Assembly (NCBI GenBank): GCA_003343685.1
Contig: QAKS01000090.1
Location: 1-5,041 of the forward strand
DNA from: Clostridiales bacterium
Lineage (GTDB): Bacteria > Bacillota > Clostridia > Christensenellales > Christensenellaceae
DNA: 5,041 bases
Direction: 5' to 3'
The notes under the pieces: generated by a model
What the model saw: only the letters and a program-made list of their open reading frames with translations
Told to the model about the DNA's origin: nothing
The model's database searches: none
Part shown: in pieces, positions 1 through 5,041 of the stretch
How the letters are laid out: every line of letters begins with the position of its first letter
Numbering within the stretch: position 1 is the stretch's first letter
Program-made: the position numbers and the translations under genes

Positions 1-156
1 CGCTAGCAGGTGCATCTCCGCTAACATCATGTTTAAAATTCCCGGCGTGCGGTATTCATACTCTTTTGTGTCGTTTGTGCGCGTCTCCCCTGTGGAGGAG
101 AGCTCATCCATCAGCGCAACGGCTATGTTGAATACCTCTTCTACACTCACACTCAT
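1..156 (-). CDS. Small phage protein, 5' part only; possible head-completion or connector protein
   Basis: The reading frame opens at ATG (156-154) and stays open for 52 codons to the window edge, so the C-terminus is missing. A GAGGAG ribosome binding site (165-170) sits 8 nt upstream, which fixes the start. The visible protein begins MSVSVEEVFNIAVALMDELS. It has an N-terminal helix-like stretch (residues 4-20), a polar segment rich in Thr, Asp and Glu (21-34), then an 'YRTPGILNMMLAEMHLLA'-type second helix at 35-52. I do not recognise a named family. In phages of this layout the genes right after the major capsid gene usually encode head-tail connector or head-completion proteins, so that role is inferred from position only. 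It is separated from the capsid gene by a strong hairpin, so its expression may be set apart from capsid expression. The CDS itself is well supported by its start signal; the function is not. Confidence 0.8.
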   Translation of the reverse strand, partial: MSVSVEEVFNIAVALMDELSSTGETRTNDTKEYEYRTPGILNMMLAEMHLLA

Positions 157-176
157 ATCGCTTTCTCCTCTTTTAA

Positions 177-225
177 GCTTTAGGGCACAGGAAGAAGCCT
201 GTGCCCTGTTTTTCGGCTTTAAAGC
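177..225. terminator. Strong hairpin between capsid gene and next gene, terminator-like
   Basis: A perfect 10-bp inverted repeat, AGGGCACAGG (182-191) and CCTGTGCCCT (198-207), encloses a 6-nt loop. On the plus strand it is followed by TGTTTTT (207-213), the usual form of an intrinsic terminator. On the minus strand, which carries the genes, the hairpin is preceded by the matching A run and followed by TAAAGC, with no U tract. GCTTT (177-181) and AAAGC (221-225) can add an outer stem with a bulge on one side, and this outer stem covers the capsid stop codon. For the late transcript it could therefore be a partial terminator, an RNA processing or stabilising element at the capsid mRNA end, or a block to opposing transcription. 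The hairpin is directly visible; its function is inferred. Confidence 0.65.
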
Positions 226-1298
226 GTTAATTCCGCAACGCCGCTGTTGTAAGTTCCCGCTGTGGAAGAGATGCCTGCCACTTTAAGCACCTTCGCCCCT
301 TCGACGGATGCATAAGGGATTCCATCGGAAGGCACCGCTGTTTTTGTGTCGCTGTAGCGCGGGTCTGTGCCGTCTGTGGTATAGTAATAGGTTGCACCGC
401 TTGTGGTGTTGCTCAGCGTATATTTGCTGGAAGCAGATGTGTCGGTGATGGTCGCCGTCTTCAGCACCGCGCTGTTTGCCGCACAAATGCATACAGCAGC
501 GGCCTTTGCACCAAGTACGAATGCGTCGTGCATAATCCGGCCCTCCACCAAATCACCGTTGATTCCCGGCGGGTCGGAGTGGATTTTATAATCCTGAAGC
601 TTGCTCGGCGCCAGAATTGCCCCCTTGTGCACAATAAGCCAGTATACATTGGCCGGCATGTATTTTGACGGTACTTTTACCACCCGCATACCGTCAATTT
701 CGCCTACCTGGCCTTTCACCAGCGCCTTCTGTGCCAGATTATCCACATTGAGGAAATCCGGATTCTGCTTTAAAAGCTTGTACTGGGCGTTTGTGATAAA
801 CATGGTTCTGCCCACTTCCGGGGCAAAGGCCTCGTCCAGCGCCTCCGTACAGTCCATCACCAGGCCGGTAATGGTGGTCTTGGTGGGCGCTGTGCCGCCG
901 TCGGTTATAATGCTGCCCGCGCCCATGCACCATGCGCTGAGGTTATATTTGTCCAAATGCGGCGTAATGACCTCGTCAATCTCGCGCTTCAAGCTGCGGT
1001 TGGCCGATTTAATGTTCAGCTGTTCTTTCTCGTTTCCTTTGTCAATGGAATAGGTAAACGATTTGTCCTGCGTCATGGTAAGTGTCTGTGTGGTATCCTG
1101 CAGCTCACTCACTGTACCGTAACGGGAAGTTCCGCTTCTGGTGTAGTCGTTTAACGGCGCTGTGTCTACAGAATAGATTTTCAGGGTTTTAATGCCCTCA
1201 AATTCATAGTCTTTCGATGCGGCAGATGCCGTGAGCGACTGTTTGGTAAACCGCTCCAGCACCTTGTCCGAATATTTTGTTGTTAAGTTAATTGCCAT
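219..1298 (-). CDS. Major capsid protein with extra C-terminal CHB_HEX_C/Ig-like domain
   Basis: This 359-residue protein is likely the main shell subunit of the phage head, assembling with the scaffold into the procapsid. Residues 1-273 read as a phage coat protein: an N-terminal helix (MAINLTTKYSDKVLERF), a strand-rich region, a helix near 101-118, the 'MFITNAQYKLLKQNPDF' stretch at 166-182 and the 'GRIMHDAFVLGAKAAAV' ending at 253-269, which is typical of coat proteins of presumed HK97 fold. Residues 278-359 form a separate Thr/Ser-rich beta segment with YYYTTDGTDPR at 304-314, the signature style of the chitobiase/beta-hexosaminidase C-terminal (CHB_HEX_C, Fn3-like) family. That domain probably projects from the capsid surface. 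The start is ATG (1298-1296) with GGAGG (1308-1312) 9 nt upstream, only 17 nt after the scaffold stop codon. No slippery site is visible at the domain junction, so every copy should carry the extra domain. Function rests on position after portal and scaffold plus motif recognition, not a database search. Confidence 0.88.
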   Translation of the reverse strand: MAINLTTKYSDKVLERFTKQSLTASAASKDYEFEGIKTLKIYSVDTAPLNDYTRSGTSRYGTVSELQDTTQTLTMTQDKSFTYSIDKGNEKEQLNIKSANRSLKREIDEVITPHLDKYNLSAWCMGAGSIITDGGTAPTKTTITGLVMDCTEALDEAFAPEVGRTMFITNAQYKLLKQNPDFLNVDNLAQKALVKGQVGEIDGMRVVKVPSKYMPANVYWLIVHKGAILAPSKLQDYKIHSDPPGINGDLVEGRIMHDAFVLGAKAAAVCICAANSAVLKTATITDTSASSKYTLSNTTSGATYYYTTDGTDPRYSDTKTAVPSDGIPYASVEGAKVLKVAGISSTAGTYNSGVAELTL

Positions 1299-1315
1299 TT
1301 TTTATAACCTCCAAA

Positions 1316-2197
1316 TTAATCGTCGTCATACCAGGAGACGTCCCACTCGTCCCTTACCCGGCTTTTCCCCTCCGTCTGACGGGAACCTGCCGAGCGTTCC
1401 CTGTTTTTGCGGTCCTGTTCCTGCGCCTTGAGTTTTGCGTTTAACGCCTCTATTTCTCTTTTGAACAGCCCGTTTTCATACCGCGTGTAGGCGCTGAGCA
1501 GGCTTTCCCCTGCCGACACGTCTCGCCAGACTTCTTGCGGAATGGTGTTAGGGTCTACGTTTTTATACTTTGCCAGAAAGGCCTTAATACCCTCCTGGCG
1601 TTTTATGGCCTCCTGATTCTGCGCTTCTTTTTGTGTTTCCTGTTCTTTCAGTCTGTTTTCCTTGTGGGCAAGCGCTCTTTCTCTGCGGTCGTTTTTCACC
1701 CGGCCAAGTGCAATGCTCATATCGATTCCCTCACGCTGAGCGAGCACTTGGGCGCGTGTATGGTCAACAAGCTCGTCAACGGTCATGTGCTGCGTCTCTG
1801 CAAGCTCACGTAAAAATCCCATTGATTCGTCTGTTTTTGCCTTTTCCGCTGTCAATTCAGAAAGCTTGTCTTTTATCCGGTCATAGTCCTTTCCTTTCTG
1901 GGCAAGGGCAATCACCTCTTCCCGGGAAACGGTCAGTTCCTCCCCCAAAACCTTCAGCTTAAACTGGTCTGTCTCCGCTTCTGGTTCCGGCAGCAGCTCT
2001 CCGCTCTCTTCCGGCTTCTCCGCTTCCGGCGCCTCTTCCTCGGGATTCTGCTGGTTTGCTTCCTCCGGGGCCGGCGCCTCCGCCGCTAAATCCGCCGATT
2101 CTTCGGTTTCCGGCTGCGCGTCCTCTTCTGTCACACTGTTTTCGTCGTCGTACCAGCCGTCGTTTTCAAAATCCACGGTGTTTTTTTCTTCTTCCAT
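1316..2197 (-). CDS. Phage capsid scaffolding protein
   Basis: The 293-residue product fits a scaffolding protein that guides coat assembly inside the procapsid and leaves before or during DNA packaging. Residues 1-77 are very acidic and low in complexity (Glu, Pro, Ala; for example PEEEAPEAEKPEESGELLPE at 52-71). Residues 78-100 form a short ordered block (FKLKVLGEELTVSREEVIAL). From 101 to 265 the protein is helical and charged, with coiled-coil stretches near 165-206 and 240-265. The tail is basic (255-282) and ends in WDVSWYDDD. The motif WYDDE at 15-19 nearly matches the last five residues, WYDDD. The start is ATG (2197-2195), with AAAGGA (2204-2209) 6 nt upstream. It lies between portal and major capsid genes, the usual place for a scaffold, which is the main support because scaffold sequences diverge fast. 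No Ser-His-Asp protease motif was seen, so a fused maturation protease is unlikely. Confidence 0.85.
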   Translation of the reverse strand: MEEEKNTVDFENDGWYDDENSVTEEDAQPETEESADLAAEAPAPEEANQQNPEEEAPEAEKPEESGELLPEPEAETDQFKLKVLGEELTVSREEVIALAQKGKDYDRIKDKLSELTAEKAKTDESMGFLRELAETQHMTVDELVDHTRAQVLAQREGIDMSIALGRVKNDRRERALAHKENRLKEQETQKEAQNQEAIKRQEGIKAFLAKYKNVDPNTIPQEVWRDVSAGESLLSAYTRYENGLFKREIEALNAKLKAQEQDRKNRERSAGSRQTEGKSRVRDEWDVSWYDDD

Positions 2198-2226
2198 TGC
2201 ATGTCCTTTCCCGCCTATGGTCGGGC

Positions 2227-2240
2227 GAAAATATATTTTC
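2227..2240. repeat. 14-bp AT-rich perfect palindrome between portal and scaffold genes
   Basis: GAAAATATATTTTC reads the same on both strands and lies in the 61-nt gap between the portal stop codon and the scaffold start. Flanking GGC and GCC can extend it into a weak hairpin with a 2-nt bulge on the gene-carrying strand. It could be a weak RNA structure or a protein-binding site. AT-rich palindromes of this length also occur by chance, so no function is assigned. Confidence 0.3.
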
Positions 2241-2258
2241 AGGCCGTTGGTTTACAGC

Positions 2259-3938
2259 CTAAAGTCCTGTTTTGTTAATTTTCCTCTGCAGCTGCGAATA
2301 TCCAGATGCTTCCGGGATGCTTTCATTTTCAAACGCAGCATCCGGCAAACTGCCGGCCGCCGGTCCGCCTCCCGCCGTGCCGGATAACCCTCCGGCCAAT
2401 ACATTCTGCATACCCTTTAACTTATCAAGCAGCTCCTGCCGTTTGGATATATAGCCGTCCGGCACGCGCTCCAGATAGTCCGTAAGCTCAATTTTTCCCT
2501 GCATAAGGAGGTTGTCCAACGTCTGCATCGAGGCAATTTCGCTCCAGTAAGAGGATGCGCCCACATCAAGTTTTAGAGAGAAGTTCACGTCAGACAGCTC
2601 AGAAAAATCAAATTCCACCGGTATTTTCTCGTTTTCAGCCATCCCGGCAAACTGGGCCATTTCTTCAAACCCCTTCGGCATCTCTGTCTCGACCACGCGG
2701 GTGCCGTAATAGCCAGCCATAAAATCAATGTAGATTCTGCCCAGGTCCTCTACCGCCTGATAGAGGTTCTGTTTGGTTATCTCATTGGGCACCGCCGCCG
2801 CTCTCTGCAAAGCGATAATTGCCGAGGTGTTATCCGGCCTTGTGTCTCCCAGGGCTACCGAAGTAGCGCCTAAAAACGTCTGTGTGTAATCAATGGCCAG
2901 TTGAATAAACTGCGCAATCTGCGGCGATATCTGCGCCGGGTCGATAATCTTTGCCACGCTGTTCACATCGCCGCCGTTTATGCCGATGGCCGCGCCCACG
3001 CGGTTGTCCCATTTGGGCACTCGTGTCTTGTCGTAAACAATTTTTGGATAGGCTGTCGTCATGAGGGAAATCATGCTCATGGCAAACAGCTTGTTGATAA
3101 AAATCTGGTTGGGGATAAGCCCTGTTATCATGGCCATGCCATGGTAGTTGTCCTGCACATAATCCCAGTTCGTCCATGTCACGGGGTAAAGGCTGAGCCC
3201 CATATCCCAGGCATCCCGCACCACGGCGGTTTTTGTGCATTCGCAGGCCCAGATGGTGTCCGTTTCATCTTCCCGCCACATTTTGAGAAGCACGGTTACC
3301 TTGTCGTCCGTTTGGTGTGCGCTGTTTATGTTTCGCTCATCGGTGTCCGGCTGAATTTCCGCTCCCTTCGGCGCGCGCTTTTTTACGCTCTCTACCATCT
3401 CCCGGCTGGAAATGATGATATAGGGCTGTTTCTGTACCCGCCTGTCGTTTGGGTTGCCGAAAAACACCCGGTTGTTTTCCACAATTTCTGTGACAATCGC
3501 GCCTTTGGCATCCTGTCCGGTTTCCACGTCGGCGTCCCAGTAAGTATAGGTACATCCGTCCCCGTCCACCGCGGCGTTGCGCATGTATTCGCGCAAAACA
3601 GAGCCCATTTTATTCCGCTCAAAAAGGCTCTCAAATTCCGTATTTACCACATCGGAAATCTGGTTTAGTTTTTCCCGGTCTCCGTGGGCTTTTAATGGCG
3701 TAGCCTGCATTTTTAAGTTGTCTGAGGTAATGCCGGCAATGGTAAACAGCACCACGCGCTTCAAAAAATTAAACACCGGCGTCGGCAGTCCGTTTGCCTC
3801 AACGCCCTCCCACTGCTTGCCAATGAAAAAGTTTTCGTTCGCCGTAACCGTATCGTTCAAATCCATTTGGTTGTGAAAGCGCAGGCCCTTCTCGTACTCG
3901 TTCCAAACCCTTGCGTAAAGTTCTTTCGTCTTTTCCAA
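2259..3938 (-). CDS. Phage portal protein, P22-like group
   Basis: This 559-residue protein should form the dodecameric ring at one capsid vertex through which DNA enters and leaves and on which the terminase docks. Visible portal-type landmarks: an N-terminal helix leading to ENFFIGKQW (35-43), then PVFNFLKRVVLFTIAGI (54-70), DGDGCTYTYWD (125-135), the FFGNPND wing segment (159-165) followed by a PYIIISSREMV strand, NYHGMAMITGLIPNQIFINK (264-283) near the clip/stem, and a late helical region with DNTSAIIALQRAAAVPNEI (369-387). The last 45 residues are Gly/Ala/Pro-rich (AGGLSGTAGGGPAAG at 515-529) and probably flexible. There is no long barrel extension like that of P22, whose portal exceeds 700 residues. 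The start is TTG (3938-3936): an in-frame TAA lies two codons upstream and the next in-frame ATG (Met25) would remove the conserved N-terminal helix. The ribosome binding site is weak, so translation may be coupled to the preceding gene. The portal call is secure; the P22-like subgroup is a recognition judgement. Confidence 0.9.
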   Translation of the reverse strand: MEKTKELYARVWNEYEKGLRFHNQMDLNDTVTANENFFIGKQWEGVEANGLPTPVFNFLKRVVLFTIAGITSDNLKMQATPLKAHGDREKLNQISDVVNTEFESLFERNKMGSVLREYMRNAAVDGDGCTYTYWDADVETGQDAKGAIVTEIVENNRVFFGNPNDRRVQKQPYIIISSREMVESVKKRAPKGAEIQPDTDERNINSAHQTDDKVTVLLKMWREDETDTIWACECTKTAVVRDAWDMGLSLYPVTWTNWDYVQDNYHGMAMITGLIPNQIFINKLFAMSMISLMTTAYPKIVYDKTRVPKWDNRVGAAIGINGGDVNSVAKIIDPAQISPQIAQFIQLAIDYTQTFLGATSVALGDTRPDNTSAIIALQRAAAVPNEITKQNLYQAVEDLGRIYIDFMAGYYGTRVVETEMPKGFEEMAQFAGMAENEKIPVEFDFSELSDVNFSLKLDVGASSYWSEIASMQTLDNLLMQGKIELTDYLERVPDGYISKRQELLDKLKGMQNVLAGGLSGTAGGGPAAGSLPDAAFENESIPEASGYSQLQRKINKTGL

Positions 3939-3941
3939 CGC

Positions 3942-4286
3942 TTATTCATCTCTCTTTCCGGAAATGCTTCCGCCGTACCCCAGAATGTTGCTGACTCCCT
4001 CGGTAAACAGGCGCTCCGCCTCCTGCTCCCGGCGCCGCTCCTCTTCATTTTTCTGGTCTTCCGTCTCCCGCTGTGTTTTTAGCCAATCCACATCATTTTG
4101 GATGTTTTCTATGTCGTTTTTCAGCATCTTCAGCATACGAATTTCCGTCTGTGCATCATGCAGTTCCAACTGCAAGTCTCTTTGTCTCTTCTGCAGCAGC
4201 GTGCTCTGCTGATGTGCCTTCCGCCGGCAGAAAATCTCCAGTGCGGCCAAGAGCAAAACAGCGCCAAATATAATGACAAATTTCAT
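3942..4286 (-). CDS. Small membrane-anchored coiled-coil protein, function unknown
   Basis: The 114-residue product has one hydrophobic segment at residues 3-19 (FVIIFGAVLLLAALEIF), then Arg-Arg-Lys at 21-23, a long charged helical region with coiled-coil character at about 25-92 (rich in Gln, Glu, Lys, Arg), and a short ending FTEGVSNILGYGG at 94-106. Positive charges just after the membrane segment predict, by the positive-inside rule, that the coiled coil stays in the cytoplasm. The start is ATG (4286-4284), with AGGAG (4294-4298) 7 nt upstream overlapping the terminase stop codon, so the two genes are probably translationally coupled. Its stop codon is in the same frame as the portal gene, one codon before the portal TTG. 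I do not recognise an experimentally known family. Placement between terminase and portal hints at a role in packaging or procapsid assembly at the membrane. A spanin-like lysis role seems less likely here, away from lysis genes and with this topology. Confidence 0.82.
   Translation of the reverse strand: MKFVIIFGAVLLLAALEIFCRRKAHQQSTLLQKRQRDLQLELHDAQTEIRMLKMLKNDIENIQNDVDWLKTQRETEDQKNEEERRREQEAERLFTEGVSNILGYGGSISGKRDE
3950..3959 (-). promoter_or_regulatory. Weak ribosome binding site for the portal TTG start
   Basis: GGAAAGAGAG lies about 11 nt before the TTG codon and inside the end of the preceding gene. It is a poorer and more distant match than the AGGAG/GGAGG sites of the neighbouring genes. 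With the non-ATG start and a gap of only 3 nt after the upstream stop, it suggests that ribosomes reinitiate after finishing the preceding gene. Assignment is inferred from position. Confidence 0.45.
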
Positions 4287-4290
4287 AAAG

Positions 4291-4299
4291 CCTCTCCTA
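4291..4299 (-). promoter_or_regulatory. Ribosome binding site fused to the terminase stop codon
   Basis: On the minus strand the terminase stop codon TAG runs directly into the Shine-Dalgarno sequence, giving TAGGAGAGG. The next ATG follows 7 nt after the AGGAG core. A ribosome ending terminase translation would sit on this site, which suggests coupled translation of the small membrane protein. The sequence is directly visible; coupling is inferred. Confidence 0.7.
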
Positions 4300-5041
4300 A
4301 TAATTGATATAGGCGGCGTTTGCTTCCCCGCCTGTCATATACTCGTCGTAGTCCTCCGTTATCTCTTCCTCTTCCCATTCCTCTGTGCTCTTCTGCAGCT
4401 CCGCCGCTATGGTGCGGCTGATGCTGAAGTACCGTATACTGTCAACCGTGTGCGTGATTTCGTGAGGCTCCTTGGCGCAGTCATTCGGGTTTTTCTCATC
4501 CGTCTGTATCGCCTGAATATCGGAAATAATTTCAGCGCATGTATGAAAAAACAAAAGGCCAGGTTTTCCGTCCGGCATGTCTGCCAAAAGTTCTTTTATC
4601 TGCATGTGCCCCTGTACACGGTTGTTGTCCGCTCTGGCAATGTTCACCCCGTTTATTAAGAACACCTCTGCCATGGTCTTGCCCGTGTCTTTCTGCCGGT
4701 TCCACATGTCCGGCGGGGCAAACGTTACCAGGATTTTCTCTTTCGGCAATGTGCAATCCAATATCAGTTTGGCCGCATCCTGCACAATCAGGCCGGAGGC
4801 TTTTATTTCCCGGTATACGTAGCATCGGCCCTGTTCATCTATCGCAATCCAATGGCAGGCCAGTGCATCCAGGCCATAGTCAAATGAACGGTACCGCCGC
4901 CAATGTTCCGGTATTTTAAAGGGCTTAATCACATGCCGCGCCTCGGAAAACTCGGCAAAATACGCACCGGAAAGTGCGTCCCAGTCGCCGTACCGGTGGG
5001 CCTGCCGCATATGCTCCGGCAAAGAAGACAGCATTTGCACA
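4297..5041 (-). CDS. terL: Phage terminase large subunit, C-terminal part with nuclease domain
   Basis: The terminase large subunit is the ATP-driven motor that packs DNA through the portal and cuts the concatemer. Only about 247 C-terminal residues are present; the Walker A and B ATPase motifs must lie beyond the right edge, and the GTG at 5040 is probably an internal Val codon, not a start. Numbering from that codon, the linker YGDWDALSGAYFAEF (17-31) leads into the RNase H-like nuclease fold. The likely metal-binding acids are Asp54 in SFDYG, Asp111 in APPDMWNR and Asp200 in HTVDSIRYF, so the active site looks intact. A very acidic stretch (EEWEEEEITEDYDEY, 220-234) follows, and the protein ends in NAAYINY. 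The TAG stop overlaps the ribosome binding site of the next gene. Position immediately before the head genes agrees with the call. The small subunit, expected further upstream, is outside the window. Confidence 0.93.
   Translation of the reverse strand, partial: VQMLSSLPEHMRQAHRYGDWDALSGAYFAEFSEARHVIKPFKIPEHWRRYRSFDYGLDALACHWIAIDEQGRCYVYREIKASGLIVQDAAKLILDCTLPKEKILVTFAPPDMWNRQKDTGKTMAEVFLINGVNIARADNNRVQGHMQIKELLADMPDGKPGLLFFHTCAEIISDIQAIQTDEKNPNDCAKEPHEITHTVDSIRYFSISRTIAAELQKSTEEWEEEEITEDYDEYMTGGEANAAYINY

Noticed and set aside
283..492. Alternative minus-strand frame beginning with ATG near the capsid domain junction, considered as a frameshift product
   Set aside because: No slippery heptamer is visible at the junction and the alternate product is rich in His, Arg and Cys without a domain pattern, whereas the zero frame gives the clear TTDGTDP motif.
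601..1053. A 150-codon plus-strand reading frame opposite the capsid gene
   Set aside because: Antisense to a clear coat-protein gene, with low-complexity Ser/Pro/Leu composition and no start signal.
2901..3668. A 255-codon plus-strand reading frame opposite the portal gene
   Set aside because: It lies fully inside the portal gene on the other strand, has no good ribosome binding site, and its product (rich in His, Val, Cys and Arg) resembles no protein family; it is a codon-bias shadow.
3857..3949. Tiny minus-strand frame starting at ATG 3949, overlapping the stop of the membrane protein
   Set aside because: Its 30-residue product lies out of frame over the conserved portal N-terminus, and the purine-rich site abuts the ATG with no proper spacing.
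3942..4286. Membrane plus coiled-coil protein as a spanin or holin
   Set aside because: One N-terminal membrane segment followed by RRK predicts a cytoplasmic coiled coil, the likely host is Gram-positive, and the gene is not beside lysis genes.
4273..4659. Plus-strand frame of 128 codons with hydrophobic stretches across the terminase end
   Set aside because: Antisense to the conserved terminase nuclease region and the start of the membrane protein; its hydrophobic look comes from the complement of acidic codons.
5038..5040. GTG at the right edge as the start of the terminase gene
   Set aside because: The protein at this point is already at the end of the ATPase part and lacks Walker motifs, so the gene must continue beyond the window.

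Overview
The window is a piece of the DNA-packaging and head-assembly module of a tailed, double-stranded DNA bacteriophage or prophage. Every convincing gene lies on the minus strand, so transcription runs from the right edge to the left edge. Strong AGGAG/GGAGG-type ribosome binding sites, a base composition near half G+C (judged by eye) and the style of the proteins suggest a phage of Firmicutes, probably a Clostridia host. That host call is an inference. Nothing here tells whether the phage is integrated, because no integrase, attachment site or host gene is visible.

In order of transcription: (1) the C-terminal part of the terminase large subunit with its RNase H-like nuclease centre (5041-4297, cut by the window edge); (2) a 114-residue protein with an N-terminal membrane segment followed by a coiled coil (4286-3942); (3) a 559-residue portal protein that starts at TTG (3938-2259); (4) a 293-residue acidic, coiled-coil scaffolding protein (2197-1316); (5) a 359-residue major capsid protein carrying an extra C-terminal beta-rich domain that resembles the CHB_HEX_C / Ig-like type (1298-219); (6) after a strong hairpin, the first 52 codons of a small gene that probably belongs to the head-completion or tail-connector group (156-1, cut by the window edge).

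The genes act together. Scaffold and capsid proteins co-assemble on the portal to make a procapsid. The terminase motor docks on the portal, pumps DNA in and cuts it. The scaffold is lost, and connector proteins then close the head. Gaps between genes are short (3 to 62 nt), as expected for one polycistronic late transcript. The portal looks like the P22-like portal group, and no separate minor head protein lies between portal and scaffold.

I found no CRISPR array, RNA gene, insertion sequence, defence system or other clearly new system. The parts most worth a second look are the extra domain on the capsid protein, the membrane-anchored coiled-coil protein between terminase and portal, the portal's TTG start in the same frame as the preceding gene, the matching WYDD motifs at both ends of the scaffold, and the hairpin after the capsid gene.
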